Source of the DNA: Nocardioides ferulae
Lineage (GTDB): Bacteria > Actinomycetota > Actinomycetes > Propionibacteriales > Nocardioidaceae
Direction: 5' to 3'
Assembly (NCBI RefSeq): GCF_003660455.1
Contig: NZ_QZVR01000002.1
Span: 248,001-312,000, forward strand
Length of the DNA stretch: 64,000 bases
Shown piece after piece: positions 10,441 through 19,979 of this stretch (the stretch's first letter is position 1; each line of letters opens with the position of its first letter). Under the pieces are notes generated by a model. The model saw only the letters and a list, made by a program, of their open reading frames with translations. It was not told where the DNA came from and ran no database searches. The translations under genes and the position numbers were made by a program.

Positions 10441-11874
10441 ATGCCAGAGACCACCTTCCGCAACGTCGTCGACGGCCACCTCGTCGACGCCGCCTCGGGC
10501 GAGACCTACGACGTCGTCGACCCCACCACCGGCGAGACCTACGCGACCGCCCCCGTCTCCGACGACGTGGACGTCGATCGCGCGTACGCCGCCGCGGCCC
10601 GCGCCTTCGAGTCGTGGGGCAGCACCACCCCGCAGGAGCGCGCCGGGGCGCTGCTGAGGATCGCCGACGCCATCGAGGCCCGAGCCGACGAGATCAACGC
10701 CGTCGAGTGCCGCGACACGGGCAAGCCGCTGGGGGTCACCATGTCGGAGGAGATGCCCTACGCGTGGGACCACTTCCGGTTCTTCGCCGGCGCCGCGCGC
10801 GTCCTCGAGGGTCGCTCGGCGGGGGAGTACCTGGCCGACCACACCTCGTGGATCCGGCGCGAGCCGGTCGGCGTCGTCGGCCAGGTGACACCATGGAACT
10901 ACCCGCTGCTGATGATGATCTGGAAGATCGCGCCGGCACTGGCCGCCGGCAACACCGTTGTGCTCAAGCCCAGCGACACCACGCCCGCCAGCTCGACGCT
11001 GCTCGCCGAGCTGTGCCAGGAGTTCCTGCCCCCCGGCGTCCTCAACGTCGTGTGCGGAGACCGCGACACCGGCCGCCGCCTGGTGGCCCACCCGACGCCG
11101 CAGATGGTGGCGATCACCGGGTCGGTGCGCGCCGGCATGGAGGTGGCCGGCTCCGCGGCCGGCGACCTCAAGCGGGTGCACCTCGAGCTCGGTGGCAAGG
11201 CTCCGGTGATCGTCTTCGACGACGCCGACATCGAGAAGGCGGCCGAGGGCATCGCCGGCGCCGGCCTGTTCAACGCCGGCCAGGACTGCACCGCGGCCAC
11301 CCGGGTGCTCGTCGGGGCCGGCATCCACGACGAGTTCGTCGCCGCGCTCACCGAGGCCGCCAAGGGCATGCCGACCGGGGACCCGGCCGACGAGGCGACC
11401 TACTACGGCCCGCTCAACAACCAGAGCCAGCTCGAGCGGGTCAGCGGCATGGTCGACCGGCTTCCCGACCACGCCACCCTCCAGACCGGTGGTGCGCGGC
11501 ACGGCAGCGTCGGCTACTTCTACGAGCCCACCGTCGTCTCCGGCCTGCGGCAGGACGACGAGCAGATCCAGACCGAGATCTTCGGCCCCGTGATGACCGT
11601 GCAGAAGTTCACCGACGAGGCCGAGGCCCTGCGGTGGGCCAACGGCGTCGAGTACGGCCTGTCCTCGAGCGTCTGGACCAAGGACCACGCCCGCGCGATG
11701 CGGATGTCGCGCGGCCTCGACTTCGGAGTCGTCTGGATCAACACCCACATCCCGTTCATCTCCGAGATGCCCCACGGCGGGTTCAAGCACTCCGGCTACG
11801 GCAAGGACCTCTCCATGTACGGCCTCGAGGACTACACGCGCATCAAGCACGTCATGTCGTTCATCGGGGAGTAG
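10441..11874 (+). CDS. Gamma-aminobutyraldehyde dehydrogenase-like ALDH
   Basis: NAD(P)-dependent aldehyde dehydrogenase, 477 aa. General base Glu249 in LELGGKAPV and nucleophile Cys283 in FNAGQDCTAATR are present; the NAD-binding region includes GQVTPWNYPLLM and KPSDTTPAS. GQDC instead of GQRC is typical of the 4-aminobutanal/betaine aldehyde branch (PatD/PuuC-like). The ATG at 10441 follows a GGAGG at proper spacing. It would oxidise 4-aminobutanal from the neighbouring aminotransferase to GABA. The spermidine-derived 3-aminopropanal is another possible substrate. Confidence 0.88.
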   Translation: MPETTFRNVVDGHLVDAASGETYDVVDPTTGETYATAPVSDDVDVDRAYAAAARAFESWGSTTPQERAGALLRIADAIEARADEINAVECRDTGKPLGVTMSEEMPYAWDHFRFFAGAARVLEGRSAGEYLADHTSWIRREPVGVVGQVTPWNYPLLMMIWKIAPALAAGNTVVLKPSDTTPASSTLLAELCQEFLPPGVLNVVCGDRDTGRRLVAHPTPQMVAITGSVRAGMEVAGSAAGDLKRVHLELGGKAPVIVFDDADIEKAAEGIAGAGLFNAGQDCTAATRVLVGAGIHDEFVAALTEAAKGMPTGDPADEATYYGPLNNQSQLERVSGMVDRLPDHATLQTGGARHGSVGYFYEPTVVSGLRQDDEQIQTEIFGPVMTVQKFTDEAEALRWANGVEYGLSSSVWTKDHARAMRMSRGLDFGVVWINTHIPFISEMPHGGFKHSGYGKDLSMYGLEDYTRIKHVMSFIGE

Positions 11875-11906
11875 GCGCCGTGAAACGCGGCACCTGGCTG
11901 CGTTGT

Positions 11907-11939
11907 CGGCCCTCGACGGCCCGCTTCGCTTGAGGGCCG
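11907..11939. repeat. Hairpin-forming intergenic element
   Basis: CGGCCCTC (11907-11914) and GAGGGCCG (11932-11939) form a perfect stem with a 17-nt loop, 33 nt after the dehydrogenase stop. It may reduce read-through or be a dispersed palindromic repeat. Confidence 0.4.
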
Positions 11940-12012
11940 CCTTCGTGGCGCCGCCTTGGCAGCGCACCGATCTCGCAACGCTCAGACCGAGTAGGCAACA
12001 GAACGGAGACCC

Positions 12013-13227
12013 ATGCGCATCCTGCTCGTCGGCGCCGGCGGCGTCGGCGCCGCCTTCGCCGCCATCGCCGCCCGCCGCGACTTCTTCGAGGCGATCGTGG
12101 TCGCCGACCACGACCTCGCGAAGGCCGAGCGGGCCGCGGCCACCGACCCGCGGTACGCCGCCGCGCAGGTCGACGCGTCGTCCGCCGACGCCGTGGCGGC
12201 GCTGTGCCGCGAGCACCGCATCACCCACGTGCTGAACGCCGTCGACCCCGTCTTCGACATGCCGGTCTTCGACGGCGCCTTCGCCGCCGGCGCCGACTAC
12301 CTCGACATGGCGATGTCGCTGTCGAAGCCGCACCCCGAGGCGCCGTACGAGAGGACCGGGGTGAAGCTCGGCGACGAGCAGTTCGCCCGGGCGGAGGAGT
12401 GGGCGGCCGCGGGCCGGCTCGCGCTGGTCGGGATCGGCGTCGAGCCCGGCCTGTCCGACGTGTTCGCGCGGTACGCCGCCGACCACCTGTTCGCCGAGAT
12501 CGACGAGCTCGGCACCCGCGACGGCGCCAACCTCAAGGTCACCGACGAGGCGGGCAACGAGATCTTCGCGCCGTCGTTCTCGATGTGGACCACGATCGAG
12601 GAGTGCCTCAACCCGCCGGTGATCTGGGCCGACGGCGACTGGCACACCACCGCGCCGTTCTCCGAGCCCGAGGTCTTCGACTTCCCGGAGGGGATCGGGC
12701 CGGTCGAGTGCGTCAACGTGGAGCACGAGGAGGTGCTCCTCATGCCGCGGTGGATCGACTGCAAGCGGGCGACCTTCAAGTACGGCCTCGGGGAGGAGTT
12801 CATCAACGTCTTGAAGGTGCTGCACGCGCTCGGGCTCGACCGCACCGAGAAGGTGCGGGTGAAGGGGGTGGAGGTGAGCCCCCGTGACGTGGTCGCGGCC
12901 GTGCTGCCGGACCCCGCCACCGTCGGACCGCGGATGACCGGCAAGACCTGCGCGGGCCTGTGGGTCACCGGCACCGGCACGGACGGCGCGCCCCGCTCGA
13001 CGTACCTCTACCACGTCGTCGAGAACGAGTGGACGATGCGCGAGTACGGCCACCAGTGTGTGGTCTGGCAGACCGCGATCAACCCGGTCATCGCCCTCGA
13101 GCTCCTGGCCACCGGTGTCTGGTCCGGCACCGGCGTGCTCGGCCCCGAGGCGTTCGACGCCGTGCCGTTCCTCGACCTGCTCACCGCCTACGGCAGCCCC
13201 TGGGGCATGAAGGAGCTCGACGCATGA
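12013..13227 (+). CDS. Saccharopine dehydrogenase-family oxidoreductase
   Basis: A 404-residue NAD(P)-dependent enzyme. The Rossmann motif is ILLVGAGGVGAAFAAIAARR at residues 3-22; the middle shows VLNAVDPVFDMPVFDGAFAA and GIGVEPGLSDVFARYAADH, and the last half is the catalytic fold of the saccharopine dehydrogenase family. This family includes saccharopine reductase, carboxynorspermidine synthase and homospermidine-type enzymes, all of which join or split amines through an imine. ATG 12013 follows AACGGAGACCC. It ends in an ATGA overlap with the GabT-like gene, so it belongs to amine catabolism here, but the reaction is not identifiable. Confidence 0.78.
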   Translation: MRILLVGAGGVGAAFAAIAARRDFFEAIVVADHDLAKAERAAATDPRYAAAQVDASSADAVAALCREHRITHVLNAVDPVFDMPVFDGAFAAGADYLDMAMSLSKPHPEAPYERTGVKLGDEQFARAEEWAAAGRLALVGIGVEPGLSDVFARYAADHLFAEIDELGTRDGANLKVTDEAGNEIFAPSFSMWTTIEECLNPPVIWADGDWHTTAPFSEPEVFDFPEGIGPVECVNVEHEEVLLMPRWIDCKRATFKYGLGEEFINVLKVLHALGLDRTEKVRVKGVEVSPRDVVAAVLPDPATVGPRMTGKTCAGLWVTGTGTDGAPRSTYLYHVVENEWTMREYGHQCVVWQTAINPVIALELLATGVWSGTGVLGPEAFDAVPFLDLLTAYGSPWGMKELDA

Positions 13228-14573
13228 CCGCCTCACCGACCAGCCCCGGGGGACCGACCCTGCCGCAGCGCCGCCGGCTGGTCACCGACATCCCCGGCCC
13301 CGAGTCGCTCACGCGGCTGGAGCGCAAACGCACCCACGTCGCCGACGGCGTCGGCACGACGCTGCCGGTCTTCGTGGCGGCCGCGGGTGGCGGCGTGCTG
13401 GTCGACGTCGACGGCAACTCGCTGATCGACCTGGGTTCCGGCATCGCCGTGACCACCGTCGGCAACGCCGCGCCGGCCGTGGTCGAGCGGGTGCGCGAGC
13501 AGGCCGCGGCGTTCACCCACACCTGCTTCATGGTCACCCCGTACGACGGCTACGTCGACGTCTGCGAGCAGCTCGCCGAGCTCACCCCGGGCCACCACGC
13601 GAAGAAGTCGGCGCTGTTCAACTCGGGCGCCGAGGCGGTCGAGAACGCGGTGAAGATCGCCCGCGCCGCCACCGGCCGGGACGCAGTCGGGGTGTTCGAC
13701 CACGCCTACCACGGGCGCACCAACCTGACCATGGCGATGACCGCGAAGAGCATGCCCTACAAGAGCGGCTTCGGGCCGTTCGCCGCCGAGGTCTACCGGG
13801 CGCCGATGTCCTATCCACTGCGCGACGGGCTCTCCGGCGAGGAGGCCGCGGCCCGGGCCGTCGACGTCCTGGACAAGCAGGTCGGCGCGGCGAACCTCGC
13901 CTGTGTGGTGATCGAGCCGATCCAGGGCGAGGGCGGGTTCGTCGTGCCCGCGCCCGGCTTCCTGCCGGCGCTGGCCCGCTGGTGTGCCGAGCGCGACGTG
14001 CTGCTGGTGGCCGACGAGATCCAGTCCGGCTTCTGCCGCACCGGCGACTGGTTCGCCTGCGACCACGAGGCGGTCGTGCCTGACCTGGTGACCACCGCCA
14101 AGGGCATCGCCGGCGGGCTCCCGCTCGCGGCGGTCACCGGCCGGGCCGAGCTGATGGACGCGGTGCACGTCGGCGGGCTCGGCGGCACCTACGGCGGCAA
14201 CCCACTCGCCTGTGCCGCCGCGCTCGGCGCGATCGAGGAGATGCGCCGCCACGACCTCACGACGCGCGCCCGCGCCGTCGGCGAGGTGATGGCGGGACGG
14301 CTGCGACGGCTCGCCGAGGAGCACCCGGTCGTCGCCGCGGTCCGCGGCCGCGGCGCGATGATGGCCGTCGAGCTGTGCCATCCGGGCACGACCGACCCGG
14401 ACCCGGTGCGGGCCGGGGCGGTCTCGGCCTACTGCCACAGCCACGGCGTGGTGACGCTCACCTGCGGCACCTGGGGCAACGTGCTCCGCTTCCTGCCGCC
14501 GCTGTCGATCACCGACGAGCTGCTGCACGAGGCGTTCGACGTGGTCGCGGAGGCCTTCGCGGCGACCACCTGA
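13224..14573 (+). CDS. gabT: 4-aminobutyrate aminotransferase-like (GabT family)
   Basis: Class III PLP aminotransferase, 449 aa. PLP lysine is K293 in TTAKGIAGGLPLAA; other family motifs are LFNSGAEAVENAVKIAR, DHAYHGRTNLTMAMT, CVVIEPIQGEGGF and LLVADEIQSGFCRTG. These match bacterial GABA transaminases, which pass the amino group of GABA to 2-oxoglutarate giving succinate semialdehyde; many also use beta-alanine. The ATG overlaps the preceding stop (ATGA). With the genes upstream it completes a putrescine-to-succinate-semialdehyde route. No succinate-semialdehyde dehydrogenase other than the two ALDHs is in the window. Confidence 0.9.
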   Translation: MTASPTSPGGPTLPQRRRLVTDIPGPESLTRLERKRTHVADGVGTTLPVFVAAAGGGVLVDVDGNSLIDLGSGIAVTTVGNAAPAVVERVREQAAAFTHTCFMVTPYDGYVDVCEQLAELTPGHHAKKSALFNSGAEAVENAVKIARAATGRDAVGVFDHAYHGRTNLTMAMTAKSMPYKSGFGPFAAEVYRAPMSYPLRDGLSGEEAAARAVDVLDKQVGAANLACVVIEPIQGEGGFVVPAPGFLPALARWCAERDVLLVADEIQSGFCRTGDWFACDHEAVVPDLVTTAKGIAGGLPLAAVTGRAELMDAVHVGGLGGTYGGNPLACAAALGAIEEMRRHDLTTRARAVGEVMAGRLRRLAEEHPVVAAVRGRGAMMAVELCHPGTTDPDPVRAGAVSAYCHSHGVVTLTCGTWGNVLRFLPPLSITDELLHEAFDVVAEAFAATT

Positions 14574-14593
14574 CGCCAGCGGCCGAGGATCGC

Positions 14594-14599
14594 TACGCT
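14594..14599 (+). promoter_or_regulatory. -10 hexamer, leaderless promoter
   Basis: TACGCT ends 6 nt before the ATG at 14606, so the transcript would start at or next to the start codon. Confidence 0.5.
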
Positions 14600-14605
14600 G
14601 CCTCG

Positions 14606-14782
14606 ATGACGACCTCGCCGCAGGACGAGAGCGCCCGGGCCGGGCTGGCCGAGGGCAGGTTCACGGCGCTGCCCACCGGGCCGCGCGTGGAGCAGACGGT
14701 CGCGACGGTCGACCCCGAGGACCTCCCCGACCCGTTCGCCGGGCGCAACGTCGACCAGCACGCCGCGCTCAACGACGAGTAG
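14606..14782 (+). CDS. Small hypothetical protein (58 aa)
   Basis: Hydrophilic, acidic protein without a recognised domain; the conserved-looking middle is LPTGPRVEQTVATVDPEDLP and the tail is FAGRNVDQHAALNDE. It has no signal or membrane segment. The ATG has no ribosome site but sits 6 nt after a TACGCT -10 hexamer, as in other leaderless genes of this window, and codon use follows actinobacterial GC3 bias. It stops 6 nt before the next gene. Function unknown. Confidence 0.6.
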   Translation: MTTSPQDESARAGLAEGRFTALPTGPRVEQTVATVDPEDLPDPFAGRNVDQHAALNDE

Positions 14783-14788
14783 GCAATC

Positions 14789-15187
14789 GTGCCCGGCCTC
14801 GACGACGTACGCCGGCTGGCGCTGGCGCTGCCCGACACGGGCGAGAAGGTCTCCTGGGGCGCGGTGATGTGGACCGTGCAGGGCAAGGGGTTCGTCTGGG
14901 AGCGGCCGCTGCGCACGAGCGACGTCGCGGCCCTCGAGCGACTCGGCCGCGAGATCCCGGAGGGCGAGATCCTCGGTGTCCGGGTGGCGGGGGAGACCGA
15001 GAAGGCCGCGCTCCTGGCCAGCGATCCGGACGTGTTCTTCTCGATCCCGCACCTCGACGGCTACCCCGCGGTGCTGGTCCGGCTGGAGACCGTCGCCGCC
15101 GACGAGCTAGCCGAGCTGGTCACCGATGCCTGGCTCGACCGGGCGCCGAAGCGGCTCGCGCAGGCCTGGCTTGCCGAGCACCCCTGA
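14789..15187 (+). CDS. MmcQ/YjbR-family protein
   Basis: A 132-residue protein of the MmcQ/YjbR fold (double-wing, CyaY-like), with the family pattern VRRLALALPDTGEKVSWG at the N-terminus, KGFVWERPL in the middle and VFFSIPHLDGYPAVLVRL followed by ELVTDAWLDRAPKRLAQ at the end. The family is annotated as putative DNA-binding but has no firm biochemical role. GTG start; it directly follows the small protein gene with 6 nt between and may share its leaderless transcript. Confidence 0.8.
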   Translation: MPGLDDVRRLALALPDTGEKVSWGAVMWTVQGKGFVWERPLRTSDVAALERLGREIPEGEILGVRVAGETEKAALLASDPDVFFSIPHLDGYPAVLVRLETVAADELAELVTDAWLDRAPKRLAQAWLAEHP

Positions 15188-15234
15188 GTCACTCACTCCC
15201 GCTCACCGAGGAGCGGCCTGGGTACCGGGCGCCC

Positions 15235-16152
15235 ATGCGATCCCTCCGCGCCCGGCTCGAGCGGCTGCGCTCGCGCGTGCCCGAGCCGGTCGCGTGCCTG
15301 GTCCGGGAGATCCGGCGCGACCGGGCCCTCGGGCTGGCCTCCGAGATCGCGTTCTTCACCGTGCTCAGCGTCTTCCCGGGCCTGCTGGTCGTGGCCGGGC
15401 TCGCCAGCTACCTCGACGCGCTGGTGGGCGCCGACCTCGCCGACCGGATCCGGGAGCGGGTCATCAGCAGCCTCGAGCTGGTGCTCACCCAGCGTGCCGG
15501 TGGTGTGGTCGAGAGCGTCGAGGCGGTGCTGGCGGGGGAGTACGGCGGGCTGCTGACGTTCGCGACCCTCGGCGCGCTGCTCACGATCTCGGGCGCCTGG
15601 TCGGTGGTGATCGACGCCCTCAACCAGGCCTACGGCGTCTCGGAGCGGCGTACCTGGCTGCGCCGGCGGCTGCTCGGCCTGGGGCTGGGCCTGGCCACCG
15701 TCGTGGTGGTGGTCCTCACCCTCGCGGTCGTGGTCGTCGGCCCGTTGCTCGGCCGGGGTGAGCAGGTGGCCGACACGGTGGGTCTGGGCGATGCCTTCAC
15801 CACCGGCTGGTGGCTGTTGCGACTGCCCGTGCTCTTCGCGCTGGTCACGCTGTGGCTGGTGGTGGTGTTCCGGCAGGCGCCGAACCGGCGCGGAGCCTGG
15901 CGAGCCGAGCTGCCGGGTGCGGTCACCACGTCGACGCTGTGGCTGCTGGCGTCGGCCGGGTTCGCCCTCTACCTGCGCCTGGTCGGCGACCGCAACCCGG
16001 TCCTGGGCGCGTTCGGGGGAGGGATCATCGTCTTGATGTGGGTCTACCTGCTCAGCATCGCGCTGCTGGTCGGCGGCGAGCTGAACGCGGTGCTCCACGA
16101 ACGTCGGGCCGCCGCCCGTGGCGGCGGGGGCGGTGGCCGGCACCGCTCCTGA
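15235..16152 (+). CDS. YihY/BrkB-family inner-membrane protein
   Basis: Membrane protein of 305 aa with about six transmembrane segments. LASEIAFFTVLSVFPGLLVV opens the first one (about residues 36-62), and GAWSVVIDALNQAYGVSE is the most conserved family stretch. Later segments include LPGAVTTSTLWLLASAGFAL and a final GGGIIVLMWVYLLSIALLVG. The C-terminus is Arg/Gly-rich and cytosolic. The family was once misannotated as RNase BN; its function is unknown. ATG 15235 has only a distant GAGGAG, so the start is less certain than the identity. It lies 12 nt before dxr. Confidence 0.85.
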   Translation: MRSLRARLERLRSRVPEPVACLVREIRRDRALGLASEIAFFTVLSVFPGLLVVAGLASYLDALVGADLADRIRERVISSLELVLTQRAGGVVESVEAVLAGEYGGLLTFATLGALLTISGAWSVVIDALNQAYGVSERRTWLRRRLLGLGLGLATVVVVVLTLAVVVVGPLLGRGEQVADTVGLGDAFTTGWWLLRLPVLFALVTLWLVVVFRQAPNRRGAWRAELPGAVTTSTLWLLASAGFALYLRLVGDRNPVLGAFGGGIIVLMWVYLLSIALLVGGELNAVLHERRAAARGGGGGGRHRS

Positions 16153-16164
16153 GAGGATGCCGCG

Positions 16165-17331
16165 GTGAGCGAGCAACGCACCGACCGCCGCCGAGACGTC
16201 GTCGTCCTGGGCTCCACCGGCTCGATCGGCACCCAGGCCCTCGACCTGGTCCGCGCCAACCCCGATCGGTTCCGCGTGGTCGGCCTGACCGCCGGCGGCT
16301 CGAGCCCCGACCGGTTCCAGCGGCAGGTCGACGAGTTCGCCCCGGCCTTCTCCGGGCTCGGCGAGGAGGCATCGGTCGCGGCCGCGTCGATGGACTGCGA
16401 CGTGGTGCTCAACGGCATCACCGGGGCGGTCGGCCTGCGCCCCACCCTGGCCGCCCTGGACGCCGGCACGACCCTCGCGCTGGCCAACAAGGAGTCGCTG
16501 GTGATGGGCGGCCCGCTCGTCCTCGAGCGTGCCCGCCCCGGGCAGATCGTGCCGGTCGACTCCGAGCACAGCGCGATCGCGCAGTGCCTGCGCGGCGGAC
16601 GCCGCGACGAGGTACGCCGACTGGTGCTGACCGCGAGCGGCGGGCCGTTCCGGGGGCGCAGCCGGGCCGAGCTCGAGGAGGTCACCCCCGAGCAGGCGAT
16701 GGCGCACCCGACGTGGGACATGGGGCCGGTGATCACGATCAACTCCGCCACGCTGGTCAACAAGGGCCTGGAGGTGATCGAGGCGCACCTGCTCTTCGGG
16801 GTGCCGTTCGAGGCGATCGAGGTCGTGGTGCACCCGACCAGCGTCGTGCACTCGATGGTCGAGTTCGTCGACGGCTCCACGCTGGTGCAGGCCAGCCCGC
16901 CCACGATGCTGATCCCGATCGCTCTCGGCCTGGCCTGGCCCGACCGGGTGCCCGATGCGGCCCCGGCCGTCGACTGGACCCGGGCCGAGACGTGGGAGTT
17001 CCACCCCCTGGACGACGAGGCGTTCCCGGCGGTCGCCCTGGCGCGGGCGGCCGGTGAGCGTGGCGGCACCGCACCGGCGGTGTTCAACGCGGCGAACGAG
17101 GTCTGCGTGGAGGCCTTCCGCTCGGGCCGACTGCGCTTCACCGAGATCGTTGCGACAATTTCCCGGGTCCTGCGCAGCCACGACGTACCCTCGAAGGACA
17201 GCAGCGACGGCGCCGAGTCCGCGGTGGGCCTCACCGTGGACGACGTGCTGGCCGCCGACGCCTGGGCGCGCGAAGAGGCTGCGCGCCTGGTCACCACCAC
17301 CGAACCGCAGCAAGGGACCCCCACCGCATGA
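16165..17331 (+). CDS. dxr: 1-deoxy-D-xylulose 5-phosphate reductoisomerase
   Basis: Second enzyme of the MEP isoprenoid pathway, converting DXP to MEP with NADPH and a divalent metal; 388 aa, the usual size. The NADPH-binding motif is GSTGSIGTQ at residues 16-24, followed by [13 protein letters not shown], the metal/substrate region [13 protein letters not shown], the flexible-loop TASGGPFRG and [21 protein letters not shown] start at 16165. The gene overlaps the site-2 protease gene by ATGA, and ispG follows, a grouping conserved in actinobacteria. Confidence 0.96.
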   Translation: MSEQRTDRRRDVVVLGSTGSIGTQALDLVRANPDRFRVVGLTAGGSSPDRFQRQVDEFAPAFSGLGEEASVAAASMDCDVVLNGITGAVGLRPTLAALDAGTTLALANKESLVMGGPLVLERARPGQIVPVDSEHSAIAQCLRGGRRDEVRRLVLTASGGPFRGRSRAELEEVTPEQAMAHPTWDMGPVITINSATLVNKGLEVIEAHLLFGVPFEAIEVVVHPTSVVHSMVEFVDGSTLVQASPPTMLIPIALGLAWPDRVPDAAPAVDWTRAETWEFHPLDDEAFPAVALARAAGERGGTAPAVFNAANEVCVEAFRSGRLRFTEIVATISRVLRSHDVPSKDSSDGAESAVGLTVDDVLAADAWAREEAARLVTTTEPQQGTPTA

Positions 17332-18689
17332 CCGCCCTGTTCTACCTGCTCGGCGTGGTGATCTTCGTCGTCGCGATCCTGCTCTCGATCGGCCTCCACG
17401 AGCTCGGCCACATGATCCCCGCGAAGAAGTTCGGCGGAAAGGTCACCCAGTACTTCATCGGCTTCGGCCCCACCGTGTGGAGCAAGCAGGTCGGTGAGAC
17501 CGAGTACGGCGTCAAGGCGATCCCGCTCGGTGGCTACGTCAAGATCGTCGGCATGCTGCCGCCCGGGGCGGAGCAGCTGGCCGACGAGGTCACCGTCGAC
17601 GAGCACGGCAACCAGGTCGTGCGGGTCCGCAAGTCCAACACCGGCATGTTCACCCAGCTGATCTCCGACGCTCGCGCCGCGGAGTGGGAGCTGGTCGGCC
17701 CGGGCGACTCCGAGCGCCTCTTCTACAAGCTGTCGTCGTGGAAGAAGATCGTGGTGATGGCCGGCGGCCCGTCGGTGAACATCGCGATCGCGTTCTTCAT
17801 CTTCTGGGGCATCTTCGGCCTCTACGGCGAGCGCTCCCAGGAGCCGGACGCCGGGCGACCGGTCATCGACTCGGTGTCCAAGTGCGTGATCCCCTATGCC
17901 GAGCAGCGCACGGACTGCCAGACCGGCGACCCGGTCGCGCCGGCGTACCAGGCCGGGCTGCGCCCGGGCGACGAGATCCTCAGCTTCAACGGCACCGCGA
18001 TCACCGACTGGGAGCAGCTGCGCACGTTGATCCGGGAGAACGAGGACGGCGAGGCGGTCATCGGCTACGAGCGCGACGGCGCGCAGCTGACCGGCACCAC
18101 CAGCACCACCGTGGAGACGCGGCCGGTCGACGAGACCGGCGAGACGCTGCGCGAGGTGGGCTTCCTCGGGGTCACGCCGACCACGCACGTCGAGGTCACC
18201 ACCGGCGGTCCGTTGTTCACGCTCGACCGGATGGGCGACATGACGGTCGAGACGGTCAAGGCGCTCGGCACGCTGCCGGTCAAGGTCTGGGGTGTGGCGA
18301 AGGCGATCGTCGGGGTCGAGGAGCGCGCCCAGGACAGCCCGGTCAGCATCGTGGGTGGCGGCCGGCTGGCCGGCGAGACGGTCTCCCACGAGACGTTCCC
18401 GGTCGTGGAGAAGACCGTGTTCCTGCTGTCGCTGATCGCGGGGTTCAACTTCTTCATCGGCATGTTCAACTTCCTGCCGCTGCTGCCGCTGGACGGCGGT
18501 CACATCGCCAGCGCCTCGTGGGAGGCCGTCCGCCGCGGCCTGGCCCGGCTGCGCGGCCGTCCCGACCCCGGCTACGTCGACGCGGCCAAGCTGCTGCCGG
18601 TGGCCTACGTCGTGGCGAGCGCGATGATGGTGATGGGCGTCGTGCTCATCGTCGGCGACCTCGTGGTGCCGGTCAGCATCTACGGGTGA
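17328..18689 (+). CDS. rip1: Site-2 intramembrane zinc metalloprotease (RseP/Rip1-like)
   Basis: Membrane protease of 453 aa that cuts anti-sigma factors or other single-pass proteins within the bilayer. Active site HELGH has His24, Glu25 and His28 in the first transmembrane segment; the third metal ligand lies in the last part, [13 protein letters not shown]. Between them are a hydrophobic segment (about residues 138-166), a PDZ domain around [17 protein letters not shown], and two C-terminal membrane spans. In mycobacteria the homologue Rip1 sits in the same dxr-rip1-ispG order. ATG overlaps the dxr stop. Confidence 0.95.
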   Translation: MTALFYLLGVVIFVVAILLSIGLHELGHMIPAKKFGGKVTQYFIGFGPTVWSKQVGETEYGVKAIPLGGYVKIVGMLPPGAEQLADEVTVDEHGNQVVRVRKSNTGMFTQLISDARAAEWELVGPGDSERLFYKLSSWKKIVVMAGGPSVNIAIAFFIFWGIFGLYGERSQEPDAGRPVIDSVSKCVIPYAEQRTDCQTGDPVAPAYQAGLRPGDEILSFNGTAITDWEQLRTLIRENEDGEAVIGYERDGAQLTGTTSTTVETRPVDETGETLREVGFLGVTPTTHVEVTTGGPLFTLDRMGDMTVETVKALGTLPVKVWGVAKAIVGVEERAQDSPVSIVGGGRLAGETVSHETFPVVEKTVFLLSLIAGFNFFIGMFNFLPLLPLDGGHIASASWEAVRRGLARLRGRPDPGYVDAAKLLPVAYVVASAMMVMGVVLIVGDLVVPVSIYG

Positions 18690-18750
18690 GCCGCCCGCCC
18701 GGGGGAGCCAGGTCACCCGCGCCGAGTCGGGTCTGCGCTGTCCCGGCCAG

Positions 18751-18756
18751 TAACCT
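18751..18756 (+). promoter_or_regulatory. -10 hexamer upstream of ispG
   Basis: TAACCT ends 7 nt before the ispG ATG, although a GGGGAG overlaps the same gap; the transcript may be leaderless or ispG may also be read from dxr. Confidence 0.45.
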
Positions 18757-18763
18757 GGGGAGC

Positions 18764-19915
18764 ATGACCGCCATCAGTCTCGGCATGCCCGCGGCCCCGC
18801 CGCCGGTGCTCGCCCCGCGCCGCCAGACCCGCCAGATCCAGGTCGGCAAGGTCGGGGTCGGCAGCGACCACCCGGTCTCGGTGCAGTCGATGACCACGAC
18901 GCTGACCGCCGACGTCAACGCGACGCTGCAGCAGATCGCCGAGCTGACCGCGTCCGGCTGCGACATCGTGCGGGTCGCCTGCCCCAGCCAGGACGACGCC
19001 GAGGCGCTGCCGGCGATCGCCTCGAAGTCGCAGATCCCGGTCATCGCCGACATCCACTTCCAGCCCAAGTACGTCTTCGCCGCGATCGAGGCGGGCTGTG
19101 CGGCGGTCCGGGTCAACCCGGGCAACATCCGCAAGTTCGACGACCAGGTCAAGGAGATCGCGCGCGCCGCCCAGGACCACGGCACCTCGATCCGGATCGG
19201 CGTCAACGCCGGCTCGCTCGACCCGCGGCTGCTGGAGAAGCACGGCAAGGCGACCCCCGAGGCTCTGGTGGAGTCGGCCAAGTGGGAGGCGAGCCTTTTC
19301 GAGGAGCACGGCTTCCGAGACTTCAAGATCTCGGTCAAGCACAACGACCCGGTCGTGATGGTGCGCGCCTACGAGCTGCTCGCGGCCGAGGGCGACTGGC
19401 CGCTGCACCTCGGCGTGACCGAGGCGGGGCCGGCGTTCCAGGGCACGATCAAGTCGGCCACCGCGTTCGGCGCGCTGCTCAGCCGCGGCATCGGTGACAC
19501 CATCCGAGTCTCGCTGTCCGCGCCGCCGGTCGAGGAGGTCAAGGTCGGCATCCAGATCCTGCAGTCGCTCAACCTGCGCCCCCGCAAGCTCGAGATCGTC
19601 TCCTGCCCCTCCTGCGGGCGGGCCCAGGTCGACGTCTACAAGCTGGCCGAGGAGGTCACCGCCGGGCTCGACGGGCTCGAGGTGCCGCTGCGGGTGGCCG
19701 TCATGGGCTGCGTCGTGAACGGCCCCGGCGAGGCCCGGGAGGCCGACCTCGGTGTCGCCTCCGGCAACGGCAAGGGGCAGATCTTCGTCAAGGGCGAGGT
19801 CATCAAGACCGTCCCCGAGTCGCAGATCGTGGAGACGCTGATCGAGGAGGCCATGCGCCTCGCCGAGGACATGGAGCCGGTCGACGGCGCCGAGGCCGCC
19901 GTCACGGTGTCGTAG
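18764..19915 (+). CDS. ispG: 4-hydroxy-3-methylbut-2-enyl diphosphate synthase (IspG/GcpE)
   Basis: Penultimate step of the MEP pathway: reductive ring opening of MEcPP to HMBPP by a [4Fe-4S] enzyme; 383 aa. The N-terminal TIM barrel shows [31 protein letters not shown] and [12 protein letters not shown]. The C-terminal cluster-binding half has CPSCGR and [15 protein letters not shown], giving the three cysteine ligands. ATG 18764 matches known N-termini. The gene follows rip1 by 74 nt and precedes an acetyltransferase, as in mycobacteria. Confidence 0.96.
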   Translation: MTAISLGMPAAPPPVLAPRRQTRQIQVGKVGVGSDHPVSVQSMTTTLTADVNATLQQIAELTASGCDIVRVACPSQDDAEALPAIASKSQIPVIADIHFQPKYVFAAIEAGCAAVRVNPGNIRKFDDQVKEIARAAQDHGTSIRIGVNAGSLDPRLLEKHGKATPEALVESAKWEASLFEEHGFRDFKISVKHNDPVVMVRAYELLAAEGDWPLHLGVTEAGPAFQGTIKSATAFGALLSRGIGDTIRVSLSAPPVEEVKVGIQILQSLNLRPRKLEIVSCPSCGRAQVDVYKLAEEVTAGLDGLEVPLRVAVMGCVVNGPGEAREADLGVASGNGKGQIFVKGEVIKTVPESQIVETLIEEAMRLAEDMEPVDGAEAAVTVS

Positions 19916-19967
19916 CGCGGGCGGGGCCCCGGTGGTCCGCCGGGGAACATGGTGTGGGCCCAGAGGT

Positions 19968-19973
19968 TAGAGT
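19968..19973 (+). promoter_or_regulatory. -10 hexamer, leaderless promoter
   Basis: TAGAGT ends 6 nt before the GTG start at 19980. Confidence 0.5.
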
Positions 19974-19979
19974 CCCCAC

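Noticed and set aside
16044-18716. An 890-codon minus-strand frame over dxr and rip1
   Set aside because: It is antisense to two clearly conserved genes and its translation is compositionally biased.
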